Positions 1 to 8,761 of a stretch of DNA of 29,450 nucleotides are shown here, one piece after another. How positions within the stretch are numbered: the first letter of the stretch is position 1; each line of letters starts with the position of its first letter. The stretch spans positions 1 through 29,450 of the forward strand of contig CABIZD010000020.1 in the NCBI GenBank assembly GCA_902363125.1. Reading direction: 5' to 3'. The notes under the pieces are model-generated. The model searched no databases and had not been told where the DNA came from. It worked only from the letters and a program-made list of their open reading frames with translations. The position numbers were made by a program, and so were the translations under genes. This DNA comes from Coriobacteriaceae bacterium (lineage in GTDB: Bacteria; Actinomycetota; Coriobacteriia; Coriobacteriales; Coriobacteriaceae).

Positions 1-349
1 TTAGTTTGAGAAGAAGTCGACAGTACATTTGGAAGCACCTACATTTCCCAAAGCATCGTTAGATTAATAATGACAGACCGGATGAAGATACGTGCGACGG
101 GGGCGAGGCGAATGGCTGAACGGTATCGATATGCGGGTTTAACGGCATATCGACCACATAGATTATTAACTTGCTTGACTTGTAAACCTAATCGTCCTGT
201 CATCATATTCAACTTCGAAAAAAGGGGAATGAGTGCATCCAGATATATCGAGTATTACTGGAACCTCGGCGATGCGCGGAATGATATGTGACGAATAGTC
301 ATGCCCATCAAGAAGGCTCGACGCTTCGGATAGCTCGTCAATCGATATA
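1..349. other. Intergenic or remnant DNA left of the MFS gene
   Basis: No convincing gene is visible. On the minus strand, directly after the MFS stop codon, a frame stays open from about 372 down to a TAA at 166-168. Its translation looks protein-like (it contains IDISIDELSEASSLL and FFEVEYDDRTIRF), but it has no ATG, GTG or TTG start and no ribosome binding site. It could be a decayed or frameshifted gene that once followed the transporter. The plus-strand frame at 70-291 has no ribosome binding site and an unconvincing composition. Confidence 0.3.
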
Positions 350-1549
350 TCAATTCTTGGAGACCTGTATTCCTACCATTTTTAATGAAACAACGGCGGT
401 AATTGCTATCGCGATTGCACCAATAATACCGAGCGCTATCTGAATGGGATATAACCCCAACACATGTCCAAATATGGAGAAAAACATTGCGGAAAAGAGA
501 GCCCTTACCAGAGACGCGACGGAAAGGATCGTCGCGCGGAGATTGTCCGCTATCGCGTCTTGGATTAAGTTTTCCGAAGTGATGTACACCACTTCTGGGA
601 GAAAACAAAGCGCCATGCTAAGGCCAAACAAACACAGCGGATTTGAAGCGAACCACGGAAGAATCATGAAAAGGCCGGCCTCGATTAGCATCGAGCCGAG
701 CATGGTATTTCTTTTCCCGAAACGCGATGAGAAGAAATCTGCTGCAATGTAGGCCGTCGCATTTACTGCATAGGATGCACCGAAAAAGATTCCTATTATG
801 GAGACGGGAGCATCAAATGCGTCGAATACCAACTGATTCAAGTTGTAATAACTCCCATAGAATCCATCGAGCATGCTTGTGCCGATTAGAAGAAGCAACA
901 CCGCAAAAGCGGATTCTCCAATGCACCAGGTTTCGCGTCTGAAGACCTTGGCTACGTCAAACCTTTCCTCCCCAGAGTTTTTGGAATGGGTCGTTTCCAT
1001 CCTCTCAATGGGATACAGAAGGAAAAGCTGCAGGAGATAGAAAACGGAAACGCATACGTAGAGGGCACTCCAAGATACTTGGGCAATGAATGATCCAAGT
1101 ACGATTGCCACTCCCGTCGCGATTGATTGCGCGGCAAGCAGCCGAGCGTTGATGGTGAGGAAGCGCTCTCCTTGACCGGCATTCCGGGCAATTTCATATA
1201 AAAGCGCTTGTTCGGATCCCGATTGAAGGGAGTAGGCGAGTGCCTCAACAAGGGAAAGCGCGACGAGAAAGGGGCCTGAGAGCAACAGCATGCCAGCCGT
1301 ATGGAAGAAAAGCAGCAGCACGCCCACCTGAATCGAGAACTTCTTTCCAAAGAAATCGCCTAACAGCCCTGTTGGCAGCTCGAGGACGACCGTTGCAATG
1401 TTAAACAGGGCTTGATAAAGCGCGATTTCCGTGACAGACATTCCTTTCTCCGCAAGGAAAAGTAGAAACACTCCCCGATTTAAAACAAATCCCGCGAGAA
1501 CGAAAAAGGCGGAATAGATGCGCAGTTGCGTAGTGGCATTCTTATTCAT
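350..1549 (-). CDS. MFS family transporter
   Basis: A 399-residue integral membrane protein of the major facilitator superfamily with about 12 hydrophobic segments, the usual family length. The cytoplasmic loop after the second segment carries the family motif A as GLLGDFFGKK (G-x3-D-x2-G-K/R-K) near residues 61-70, and a LELPTG stretch precedes it, as in drug or peptide exporters of the superfamily. The ATG has an AGGAG ribosome binding site 7 bases upstream and overlaps the stop of the preceding gene as ATGA, so the two are translationally coupled. GC content is visibly lower than in the mobilization module or the hydrogenase operon, which suggests a separate origin. The substrate cannot be told from sequence; export of a small molecule or peptide is the most general guess. 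Confidence 0.85.
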   Translation of the reverse strand: MNKNATTQLRIYSAFFVLAGFVLNRGVFLLFLAEKGMSVTEIALYQALFNIATVVLELPTGLLGDFFGKKFSIQVGVLLLFFHTAGMLLLSGPFLVALSLVEALAYSLQSGSEQALLYEIARNAGQGERFLTINARLLAAQSIATGVAIVLGSFIAQVSWSALYVCVSVFYLLQLFLLYPIERMETTHSKNSGEERFDVAKVFRRETWCIGESAFAVLLLLIGTSMLDGFYGSYYNLNQLVFDAFDAPVSIIGIFFGASYAVNATAYIAADFFSSRFGKRNTMLGSMLIEAGLFMILPWFASNPLCLFGLSMALCFLPEVVYITSENLIQDAIADNLRATILSVASLVRALFSAMFFSIFGHVLGLYPIQIALGIIGAIAIAITAVVSLKMVGIQVSKN

Positions 1550-1911
1550 TTGACACTCCTAACGACTATTTTTGTCGGGGTGCTCGCCACTGATTCGAAG
1601 CCTGAAATGTTCATGGTCTCAATGAAGAGCTGATAAAGCTTTTGAACAGGATATCGATAGGATAGGACATCCTGCGCTCTTTCTTCTCGACGAACTATTG
1701 CCAGCCGGTCGATTTCGAAACAAGAAATCGCATAATACACCCCAGCTTGATCTAGAGTTGCCGTATAGCTCTCTGCAACGGCAAATGCATCACGATCGCG
1801 ATGCATTTCAAAAATATCTTCAATGCTTCTACCATCTCGATGAATCATAAGGTAGGTTACGAATTTAAGATGGTCTATCAAATCAAAATACGTATCGGCA
1901 CGCGCGAACAC
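1546..1911 (-). CDS. Unknown protein, probably 5'-truncated
   Basis: I do not recognise this family. The 121-residue version starts at a GTG (1911) with no ribosome binding site. The same frame stays open upstream to a TGA at 2062-2064 without any ATG, GTG or TTG start, and the extra ~50 residues are clearly protein-like (for example SQYYLDLLAAGIDPNSL). The coding sequence therefore probably lost its 5' end at a junction near 2060, next to the repeats in front of the ATPase gene. The protein is soluble and rich in charged and aromatic residues, with no signal peptide or metal motif. It is coupled by ATGA overlap to the downstream MFS gene, so it may once have served the same function as the transporter. 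Whether the remaining protein is made is uncertain. Confidence 0.5.
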   Translation of the reverse strand: MFARADTYFDLIDHLKFVTYLMIHRDGRSIEDIFEMHRDRDAFAVAESYTATLDQAGVYYAISCFEIDRLAIVRREERAQDVLSYRYPVQKLYQLFIETMNISGFESVASTPTKIVVRSVK

Positions 1912-2070
1912 GTCAAGAATGTCGTAATTTTCGTTCCTGACTGTGTATAGATGATTGAAATGAAGAGGTGACAGGCTGTTCGGGTCAATTCCGGCAGCAA
2001 GTAAATCTAAATAATACTGAGATTGCCGCAGTACGACGCGCGCCTGTCGTGGCTTGACTCGTCATGTTTA

Positions 2071-2153
2071 ATCTGTTTCGTTAACTGAAATGCGTAAATC
2101 TGGTTAATTAAAAAAGCAAAATCTGGTTAAATGAAAACGGTAAATTTAGTTAA
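2071..2153 (+). repeat. Four tandem ~23-bp AT-rich repeats before the ATPase gene
   Basis: Copies of ATCTGGTTAA or close variants start at 2071 (ATCTG, a TTTC insert, then GTTAA), 2098, 2121 and 2144 (ATTTAGTTAA). The last three are spaced exactly 23 bp, and the bases between them are also similar (TGAAAAnnGTAA). The array ends about 15 bp before the ATPase start codon. The arrangement suits an operator or multimeric protein-binding site for the ATPase itself or another regulator. Confidence 0.8.
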
Positions 2154-2168
2154 ACGCGCTGGTAATCA

Positions 2169-3446
2169 ATGGTGAAAAACATGCCAAAAAAGTACTACAC
2201 TCGAATTATCGAAAATGAGCTCGACCAGATGCTAGGGATATTCGGTGCCGTTCTCATCGAAGGACCGAAATGGTGTGGAAAGACGACCACAGCCGGGACC
2301 CGTGCGGCGTCCAGGCTCCTTCTCATGGACCCGTCGCGCAACTTCGAGAATCGCTTGCGTGCCGAGACGGACCCGGCGCTTGCCGTTTCCGGCGAGGTGC
2401 CGCGGCTGATCGATGAATGGCAGGAGGTTCCGAAACTTTGGGACGCGGCGCGGTTTGAGTGCGACAACCGCGGCGGCGAGCCTGGCCAGTTCATATTTAC
2501 GGGGTCGGCGACGCCGCGAGACAATGAGCGGCCGATGCACAGTGGCGCTGGAAGGTTCGCTAAATTGCGCATGGATACCATGACGCTTTTCGAACTTGGG
2601 AAATCTAGCGGCGCGGTTAAGCTGTCGGGCATTATTTCTGGCGAAAAGTTCAATGGCGCTTTCGGATCGTTGGATTCTGCCTCGATTGCCGAGTACGTTG
2701 TCCGTGGTGGATGGCCCGCGGCGGTCGGTCGCGATGCGCTGGCTGCGTCGGCGATGGCGAAACGTTACATCGGCATAGTCGCCGAAGAAGATTTGTCTCG
2801 TGTTGATGGCTCTCGACGCGATCCCGAAAAGGTCAAGGCTGTCATCGAATCGCTTGCGCGTAATGAATCCACTTTGGCGACACTCAAGACGCTCGTAGCT
2901 GATCTTGGTGGAGAGGTATCGAGACAAACGGCGGCATCGTATATATCTCTTCTCGCTCGGGTCAGCTTCGTTCGCGATATTCCCGCGTGGAATCCAGCAA
3001 TGAGATCTCCTGTGCACTTAAGAGAATCAAAGAAGCACCACCTCGCCGACCCGTCACTGGCGGCCGCTGCGCTCGGGGCGACCCCGGAGACCTTGCTGCT
3101 AGATTTCAAGACGCTCGGACTGCTTTTTGAATCGTTGGCACTCCATGATTTGTGGGTCTATGCGCGAGCAAACGGAATGGGCCTCTACCACTATCACGAT
3201 TCTCGCGATCTAGAGGTCGATGCAGTCATTGCGGCTCCCGGCGGAACGTGGATCCCGGTCGAAGTTAAGCTCAGCTCCGCTCAAATCGAAGAGGCATCTG
3301 ACAATCTTGTTGCTGTCGAGAAGCGCATGGTTGCCGCCGGAAACAACCCGCCGGTTTCGAAAGTTGCAATCATTGGATTTGGTTCACAAGCCTATGTTAC
3401 CGACCGCGGCGTCCAAGTTGTTCCGTTGGATGTGCTCGCGCCGTAA
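2169..3446 (+). CDS. AAA_14/DUF4143 family ATPase with C-terminal PD-(D/E)XK-like motif
   Basis: A 425-residue protein of the widespread family with an N-terminal AAA_14 domain and a C-terminal DUF4143 domain. The Walker A motif is GPKWCGKTT (residues 32-40, Lys38), and a Walker B-type segment RLIDEWQEVP has Asp82 and Glu83. FIFTGSATPRD lies at the usual sensor position. Near the C terminus, LEVD (Asp351) followed by VEVK (Glu365, Lys367) matches the D-x(n)-E-x-K layout of a nuclease-like fold that is common in this family. No cellular role is firmly established for the family; it is frequent in accessory regions and has been linked to toxin-antitoxin-like or mobile functions only by context. 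ATGs at 2169 and 2181 are both possible, since neither has a good ribosome binding site. The repeat array just upstream suggests autoregulation. Confidence 0.85.
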   Translation: MVKNMPKKYYTRIIENELDQMLGIFGAVLIEGPKWCGKTTTAGTRAASRLLLMDPSRNFENRLRAETDPALAVSGEVPRLIDEWQEVPKLWDAARFECDNRGGEPGQFIFTGSATPRDNERPMHSGAGRFAKLRMDTMTLFELGKSSGAVKLSGIISGEKFNGAFGSLDSASIAEYVVRGGWPAAVGRDALAASAMAKRYIGIVAEEDLSRVDGSRRDPEKVKAVIESLARNESTLATLKTLVADLGGEVSRQTAASYISLLARVSFVRDIPAWNPAMRSPVHLRESKKHHLADPSLAAAALGATPETLLLDFKTLGLLFESLALHDLWVYARANGMGLYHYHDSRDLEVDAVIAAPGGTWIPVEVKLSSAQIEEASDNLVAVEKRMVAAGNNPPVSKVAIIGFGSQAYVTDRGVQVVPLDVLAP

Positions 3447-3493
3447 TGCTGTTGGCGGAGTGGAATGTGGGCGCGCAAGGAGATGCGGAATCG

Positions 3494-4120
3494 ATGAGAG
3501 CCTCAAAAAAAATTACTGCAGTGTTATCATCTTTCATCCTCTCTATTCTTCCATTTCTGATTCTATGGGCGGCTTGGTCAGTCCTCCCTGATACAATTCC
3601 CGCTCATTGGAGTGGGGGTGTGGTTGATCGATGGGGTAATAAGCTTGAATTGCTGGTTGTTCCGCTGTTTTCTCTGATTGGTTCTATTGCAATTTCTGTG
3701 TACCTTATTGTTTCCACGCGGCGAAGAGAGTTCGCGGATTTCTCTGTTCGAATGCGACGGGACTTTGTTGCGTGCTATATTTCCAGTCTTCTTTTATCGA
3801 CAACCTGCTCAGTGATAATTGCCGTTTGGGTTCAGTTGATTCTTACGCAAAGCACTGCGGTTGATGGGGGGCTTGGACTATCGATCCTGTATTCCCTTCC
3901 CGGGCTATATGTGGTCTTGTGCGCTTTGCCGCCTTTTTATGCGAGCGGCGAGAGCAAAAAGGCAGAGCGCCTGATAACAGTTCTTATTGGCGGCGCGGAG
4001 ATTGTTCTTTGTGGAATAGTGCTTGAAGGTTCGGCTGCCTCTTATGCGATGATTGGACTGATGATTCTGTTCTGTGCGTTTGAGATTGTGTCACAGGTAA
4101 GGGATAGCCGGTCCTTATGA
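3494..4120 (+). CDS. DUF1648 (SdpI-like) membrane protein
   Basis: About 208 residues with six likely membrane segments. The N-terminal segment and loop carry the DUF1648 pattern: LPFLILWAAW, then LPDTIPAHWSGG and DRWGNK. This domain occurs in SdpI-type immunity proteins and in many unrelated Gram-positive membrane proteins, so a bacteriocin-immunity role is only a possibility. I chose ATG 3494 because AAGGAG lies about 11 bases upstream. The frame is open further up to 3446, but those 16 residues have no ribosome binding site and would overlap the ATPase stop. It follows the ATPase on the same strand and may be co-transcribed with it. No partner toxin gene is visible beside it. Confidence 0.7.
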   Translation: MRASKKITAVLSSFILSILPFLILWAAWSVLPDTIPAHWSGGVVDRWGNKLELLVVPLFSLIGSIAISVYLIVSTRRREFADFSVRMRRDFVACYISSLLLSTTCSVIIAVWVQLILTQSTAVDGGLGLSILYSLPGLYVVLCALPPFYASGESKKAERLITVLIGGAEIVLCGIVLEGSAASYAMIGLMILFCAFEIVSQVRDSRSL

Positions 4121-4126
4121 GTTGAA

Positions 4127-4776
4127 TTACGCGCGTGCGGATATAAAGGTTGGCATGTTAAGCTGGTCGTTTTCTCGTTCTGGGACATTTGCAGTAGGAT
4201 GAGTGGGACTAGGCGCGCTGCGGTGTGACGGTGGCGGTTGAGACTTGTATCGCTGCAAATCCGCTGATGCACATTTTGCTATTGGGCTTGAAGGTGGGAC
4301 CGACAGGCCTTTGTTTGGGATGTTCTGGTCGTCCAACGCGTGTTGCACGGCTTTATATTGTTACGCTCGTTCGGCGCTCCGTTGGAGCATTTCCGGGTTT
4401 GTCGGCATCATGACTTGGACAAGTGACACGCTTGCCGGGACGGTTGTAACGCCGCGCCGGTTCCGTGTGCTCCTTCGTTGTTGGCCTGTCCAGCCGGGGG
4501 CGGATTCGGCCTCATGTTGTGGCGCACGGCCTTCAGGGGCTTCCCCTGGCGAGTTATGTTCGTCCGTATGGGTAAGGGTCGGGTTGAGCTGACAATCCCG
4601 TGTTGGAAGGGGCTTGCACCACGCGCGCGATGACAGAGATTGAGTGGCTGGGCGGCCGTGTGACGAAGGTGCCGGAGCTCGCCATGGGCGATGCGCTCGG
4701 CGAGAGCGTCCAGGCGGAGCTCGATTTCGGGTTCGACGACGTGTTGGAGGGCCTTTGGGTTGAGGTGCGCCATCAT
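4127..4776 (-). pseudogene. Possible decayed gene on the minus strand
   Basis: The stretch between the DUF1648 gene and the mobilization module has no intact convincing gene. A minus-strand frame starting at 4776 (MMAHLNPKALQHVVEPEIEL) shows the high-GC third positions of a true gene for about 45 codons, then loses that character and stops at 4408. A neighbouring minus frame looks coding from about 4570 to a TAA at 4361 and continues open after that stop (QYKAVQHALDDQNIPNKG) to about 4127. A frameshift plus an in-frame stop would join the pieces into one broken gene. I do not recognise the product. Plus-strand frames over the same interval have no good ribosome binding site. Confidence 0.25.
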
Positions 4777-4859
4777 GAGCAGGATAAGGGCGCACTACGG
4801 GCGCCCGGGATTTTGCGGCGCAACTCGGCGTGCCGAGTTCGTTTCCGCTGGTAGCATAG

Positions 4860-4929
4860 CCGGTTAAACCGGAAGGCGGTCACGGCCCGCCGTCATACGC
4901 GCCTCGCGCGCCGTATGACGGCGGGCCGT
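4860..4929. repeat. Small palindrome and 18-bp GC-rich hairpin after the coupling-protein gene
   Basis: A 13-bp palindrome CCGGTTAAACCGG (4860-4872) is followed by a perfect inverted repeat, 4882-4899 with 4912-4929, around a 12-base loop. It lies 27 bp beyond the stop of the coupling-protein gene. Read leftward, the stem has no U-tract. Read rightward, it is followed by TTTT. It could be a terminator for either strand or a structural site of the element. Confidence 0.7.
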
Positions 4930-4955
4930 TTTCGCAGGCAGGCCCGTATGACGCA

Positions 4956-6914
4956 TCAGAACCCGTCGGGCGCGGCGGATACCTTGCGCTTCCTGCCGCC
5001 GGACGGCGACCCCTTGGGCTTTTTCGGCTTCTCCGGGATGCGCCACACCGGTGCCGGGGAGGTGTTGCGGGCCTCCCCCTCGAGCGCCCGCGCGAGCAGC
5101 GCGCCCTCGGCCTCCGGCGACGTCAGACCCAGCAGCGGCCCCAGGAACGTCTCGGTGATGTCGCGACTGGCGAGCGCCATCGGTCCCCCCGCGTCGATAA
5201 CGAGCGCGCCGTTCTCGCGCGCGCTCCAGGCCATGAGCTCCGACGTGGTGATCAGCGGGCGGCGCGCCACGGAGAACGACTTGCCGGACGAGGAGCTCTG
5301 CGTCCCCTTGGTGGAGCTCTGCCCGGTCGTCTTGACGCTGTAGTCGCCGAGGCGCTTGCTGATCTCCTCCGCCTCGCCGACGGACTCCACCGAGAGGACG
5401 ACCTGGGTGCCGAGCAGCGCCAGCAGCGCGTCCGACTCCGCCCTGGAGTAGCCGCATCGCGCCTCGAGCAGATGGGTGTTCTGGAGCACGAAGACGACGT
5501 GCAGCCCGATGCTGCGGACCTCCGCGAGGTCGCCGAGGAGGCGGGGGATCTTGGGGATCCCGGACCCCTCGTCGATGGCGAGCAGGGTCTCCGCCGGCAG
5601 CCTGCCGCCGGACAGGCGCGCGGTCTCGCGCAGTGCCGACAGCGCCTGGGAGAAGATGCATGAGACGAGCGCGCCGCGGTCGCCGCGGTCCGTCGCGCTG
5701 GCGATGTAGAGGATGGTGGGCTTGCGCCCGACCGATGCGAGGTCGACCTCGCCGTCCCAGAGCATGCGGCTGACGTCGTCGTCGCAGAAGGACATGAGGT
5801 AGTTGCGCGCGGTGGAGACGAGGGCCTCGCCCCCGCCGCCGTTCGACGAGGCGACGAGGAGGAACTGGCGCGCCGGGTTTCCCGTCGGCAGGTCCGCGGC
5901 GAGCTCCTCCAGCGACTTCACGGCGCTCTTCCCGTCACGGGGCTCCAGGAGCGCGAGCACGGTCGAGAGGTTCCGCGCGCCGTCGGGGATCCGCCCGTCC
6001 GCTATCGCGAGCAGGCAGAGGCCGGTCAGCAGGTTGCGGCTGGCGTCCGTGAAGAACCTCTGGCCGGAGGAGAAGGCGTCGGGCACGATGGCGGACGACA
6101 GCTCGCGGAGCTCGGCCACGGCGCCGGCGGTGCCCTCGGTCCCGAGCGCCGCGATGGCGCGGTCGAGGGGGTTGAACCTCGCCGACTTGACGGGCTCGTC
6201 GAGCCGGATGGCGACGACCTCCATCCCGGCCCTCCTGGCGAGCGGCTCGGTCCATGCGCGGATCTCGGACTTCGGGTCGTGGACGATGACGGACGTCGGG
6301 ATCCCGTGGGCGTTGCGGTCGATCGCGGCGGCCACGCTGATCGCGAGGGACCTTCTCGTCTTGCCTGCGCCGCTGCCGGCCCTAATCAGGCAGTGGACGG
6401 CGGGGACCATCGCGATCCCGCCGCCGATGCAGCCGGCCGCCACGAGCCCCTTCGCGGCGGCCTTCCCGTCCCAGGGAGGGCAGCGCCTCGCGACCCTGGA
6501 GGGCCTCGACTCGAGCCAGGCGTCCCCGTGCGTGCGCGTGGGCGCGCGGTCGCCGGCGAACGTCCCGTCGTGGAGTCTCGCCCATGAGCGGCCCCAAGAA
6601 ACGAATCCGAGCGCGAGGACGGAGGCCGCGACGAGGGCGAGCGCCGCGAGCAGCTCGCCCGCCTGGCCCGACGCCGCCGCGTCGGCGGCCGCCTCGAGGG
6701 GGCCGCGGAAGACGTAGGCGGGCTCGGGGCCCGGGTCGGCCGTGGGCAGCCGCAGCAGGACGGAGAGGCCCGAGATGAGGGATAGGGTCCACCACCTGGC
6801 GTAGTCCCAGGCGCCGGCGGTCGCGGCGCAGGCTATGACGGCGGCGACGCCGTGGGCCGCGAGCGTGCCGGCGAGTTCCTTTTTCATGTCGCGGTTGAAG
6901 GATTTCGGTTTCAT
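4956..6914 (-). CDS. Type IV coupling protein (VirD4/TraG family)
   Basis: A 652-residue DNA-translocating ATPase that would link the relaxase-DNA complex to a secretion channel at the membrane. Two N-terminal hydrophobic segments (about residues 21-58 and 88-106) precede the motor domain. Walker A is GSGAGKT (180-186) and Walker B is LLAIDEG (Asp448, Glu449), followed by the family's VVFVLQN segment near 474-480. The C terminus is a basic Pro/Lys/Arg tail. The frame is open further upstream, but that part only shadows the relaxase gene. ATG 6914 overlaps the relaxase stop as ATGA and has GAGAGG upstream. No VirB4, VirB6 or other channel gene is present, so transfer would need a helper's secretion system. 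The alternative is a full conjugative element whose remainder lies outside the window. Confidence 0.88.
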   Translation of the reverse strand: MKPKSFNRDMKKELAGTLAAHGVAAVIACAATAGAWDYARWWTLSLISGLSVLLRLPTADPGPEPAYVFRGPLEAAADAAASGQAGELLAALALVAASVLALGFVSWGRSWARLHDGTFAGDRAPTRTHGDAWLESRPSRVARRCPPWDGKAAAKGLVAAGCIGGGIAMVPAVHCLIRAGSGAGKTRRSLAISVAAAIDRNAHGIPTSVIVHDPKSEIRAWTEPLARRAGMEVVAIRLDEPVKSARFNPLDRAIAALGTEGTAGAVAELRELSSAIVPDAFSSGQRFFTDASRNLLTGLCLLAIADGRIPDGARNLSTVLALLEPRDGKSAVKSLEELAADLPTGNPARQFLLVASSNGGGGEALVSTARNYLMSFCDDDVSRMLWDGEVDLASVGRKPTILYIASATDRGDRGALVSCIFSQALSALRETARLSGGRLPAETLLAIDEGSGIPKIPRLLGDLAEVRSIGLHVVFVLQNTHLLEARCGYSRAESDALLALLGTQVVLSVESVGEAEEISKRLGDYSVKTTGQSSTKGTQSSSSGKSFSVARRPLITTSELMAWSARENGALVIDAGGPMALASRDITETFLGPLLGLTSPEAEGALLARALEGEARNTSPAPVWRIPEKPKKPKGSPSGGRKRKVSAAPDGF

Positions 6915-8266
6915 CTCGTGATCGTCCTCTCTATCCTGTTCGCTATCTTCACTGCGGGGACGCTCGACGGCCCGGTGCCGCCGGAGGCGAGGACCCTCAG
7001 GGTCGCGGCGATGAGTCTCAGCGCCCTCTCGCCGGCCTCGTCTCCCATGTCGCGTCCTCTGGCGTCCCGCGTGGTCTCCCTGGCGACCAGGGTCGCCATC
7101 GCGGCGGCGCGCCCTAGGGCGGTGCCTGCCGACGGGGCGCGCCTGAATGCCCGGTCCGCCGTGGGACACCCCCTGAGGTCTGCCGGCTCGAGGGCCCGGC
7201 CGCGCGCGGCCTTTCGTGCGATCCTTTCGAGGCGCGCCTTCGGGATGCAGGAGCGGGCCTCGGTGGCGAGTCCGGCTTCCCGCCGCCTCTCCGTCGCGGG
7301 GCCGGTTTGGGGCGCGGCGCGTCGTGTCGGCACCTCCTCGCGAGCCGGCGTCCTGTCTGGGGCTATGACCCGCAGCGCCGCGTTCTCGCACCGGAGGCCG
7401 AGGTCGGCGGCTGCCTTGCGGGCGTAGACATCCCGCGCCTCACCGGTCAGGCACTTGAGGTCGGCGCACCTCTCGACCGCCTTCTTGTGGCGCTCCAGTG
7501 CGCCGGCGAGTGCGGGGGAGTCGGACGCCGCCTGGCCGAGGGCCTCCCTCAGCGCGGCGGAGGCCTCCGGGTGGAAACGCCTGAGGTGGGCGGCCTCGAT
7601 CCTTCCGTTCGGCGGCAGGCCGATGTCGAGCTTTCCGCGGTCGATTCGTGCAACTGCTTCCAGGGCCGCCTTCCTCGCGAGGTCGCGCTCGATGTACGCT
7701 TCCCGCAGCAGCGGTGCCATGGCCTTCGAGGAGATCTCGAGTCTGGCCGCCTCCATCTTCCCCTTTGGCAGCAGGGAGTCCCAGTCGCCCGAGCGGTCGA
7801 CCGTGAGGATGTGGACGTGGTGGCTCGTGCCGTTGATGTGCATCGCCGCGTAGAACTCCACGCGGCTCTCGGGCACGCCGGTCATCTCGGAGAAGAGCCT
7901 CGGCCACTCGGACCGCACCAGGGCCTGCCAGGCGTCCAGGCGGTCGAGGCCGGCATCTGGGGCGATGTCGTTCGGGACCGTGACGACGGTGGTGAGCACC
8001 GCGCCGCCGTTTTGGGCGATGGCGCGCCTCGCCTCGGCGACGGCGACCGGGCCGTCCGCGCCCCAGAGGCCGCCGGTCGAGCCGGTCCTGTTCGCGGCGT
8101 AGGTGGCCAGGCCGTCGACGCCGAGCCTCCTGCCGTCGGCCTCGCTGACCTCGATGACGACGCCGCGGCGGGTGCCGGCGTATGCCGCCAGTCCCGCGGC
8201 GGACGCCCTCGCGGACGCCCCCGCGCGGACGACGGAGTGGTTGACGATGACGGGCGGGCTAGCCAT
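6911..8266 (-). CDS. MobP-like HUH relaxase
   Basis: A 451-residue protein expected to nick the transfer origin and stay covalently bound to the 5' end through a tyrosine. The metal-binding histidine triad is visible in HINGTSHHVH (His143, His150, His152), the HxDxxNxHxH-type motif III of MobP relaxases. Tyr29 in GLAAYAGTR lies where these relaxases carry the catalytic tyrosine. The C-terminal half (about 200-451) is Arg/Ala-rich and lacks a recognisable domain. The start overlaps the ribbon-helix-helix gene by 8 bp, and the stop overlaps the coupling-protein start by 4 bp, making a tightly coupled three-gene mobilization operon. The GC content is much higher than in the integrase region, a sign of mosaic assembly. 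Confidence 0.88.
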   Translation of the reverse strand: MASPPVIVNHSVVRAGASARASAAGLAAYAGTRRGVVIEVSEADGRRLGVDGLATYAANRTGSTGGLWGADGPVAVAEARRAIAQNGGAVLTTVVTVPNDIAPDAGLDRLDAWQALVRSEWPRLFSEMTGVPESRVEFYAAMHINGTSHHVHILTVDRSGDWDSLLPKGKMEAARLEISSKAMAPLLREAYIERDLARKAALEAVARIDRGKLDIGLPPNGRIEAAHLRRFHPEASAALREALGQAASDSPALAGALERHKKAVERCADLKCLTGEARDVYARKAAADLGLRCENAALRVIAPDRTPAREEVPTRRAAPQTGPATERRREAGLATEARSCIPKARLERIARKAARGRALEPADLRGCPTADRAFRRAPSAGTALGRAAAMATLVARETTRDARGRDMGDEAGERALRLIAATLRVLASGGTGPSSVPAVKIANRIERTITR

Positions 8267-8723
8267 CGGCGCGCTCGCGCGCGTGGAGCTTCACCTCGTC
8301 GATTCGGCCGAGGCCGGCGCGGCTGAGCTCGCCGGCTTGCGCGAGGTAGTTCTTCCAGATGTCCGCGACGGGGACGTCGTCGAGCGAGGCGTAGGAGGCC
8401 TTGAGGACGTCGGCCGACATGAGGCCGGCCATGATGGCGGCGGTCATGGGGCGCGAGAGGACCGCGGCGATGCGGTCCTCGGTGGCGTCGAGCTTGCGCT
8501 CGATGTCGAGTGCGGCGACGTCCAATCGCGCGTCGACGACGCCGCGTATGAAGCCCGCGACCTCGTTGCCGTAGAGGTCGAGCCCCTCCGCGGCGAGCGC
8601 CGAGCGCAGGAGCGAGCGGATCTCGTCGCTGACGTTGGAGTCGTTGAGCTCTGCCCGCGTCTTGAGGGCGGTGTAGAGCTTTGAGTCGAGCTTCACGCTG
8701 ACGTTCTTTGTTGCTGCTGTCAT
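8259..8723 (-). CDS. Ribbon-helix-helix relaxosome accessory protein (MobC-like)
   Basis: A 154-residue protein. The N terminus (NVSVKLDSKLYTALKTRAEL, about residues 7-26) followed by DSNVSDEIRSLLRSAL fits a ribbon-helix-helix DNA-binding domain of the Arc/MetJ type. The remainder is predicted helical and amphipathic. Its position directly before the relaxase and its overlap with it point to a relaxosome accessory factor that binds the transfer origin and probably represses its own operon. ATG 8723 has AGAGG about 6 bases upstream. The open frame reaches 8879, but that extension overlaps the neighbouring gene and has no ribosome binding site. Confidence 0.75.
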   Translation of the reverse strand: MTAATKNVSVKLDSKLYTALKTRAELNDSNVSDEIRSLLRSALAAEGLDLYGNEVAGFIRGVVDARLDVAALDIERKLDATEDRIAAVLSRPMTAAIMAGLMSADVLKASYASLDDVPVADIWKNYLAQAGELSRAGLGRIDEVKLHARERADG

Positions 8724-8761
8724 TCGGTCCTCTCTTCGATGTGCGGTGATCATCGGCCCGA

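Noticed and set aside
4245..4592. Plus-strand frame of 115 codons as a gene
   Set aside because: No ribosome binding site and a Cys/Trp/Ser-rich composition; the minus strand shows better coding character in part of the interval.
6915..7391. N-terminal extension of the coupling-protein frame giving an 811-residue protein
   Set aside because: It lies wholly inside the relaxase gene, has Arg/Gly-rich shadow composition, and the ATGA overlap with a ribosome binding site gives a better start at 6914.
7307..8326. 339-codon plus-strand frame
   Set aside because: Antisense to the relaxase gene, with no ribosome binding site or recognisable domain.
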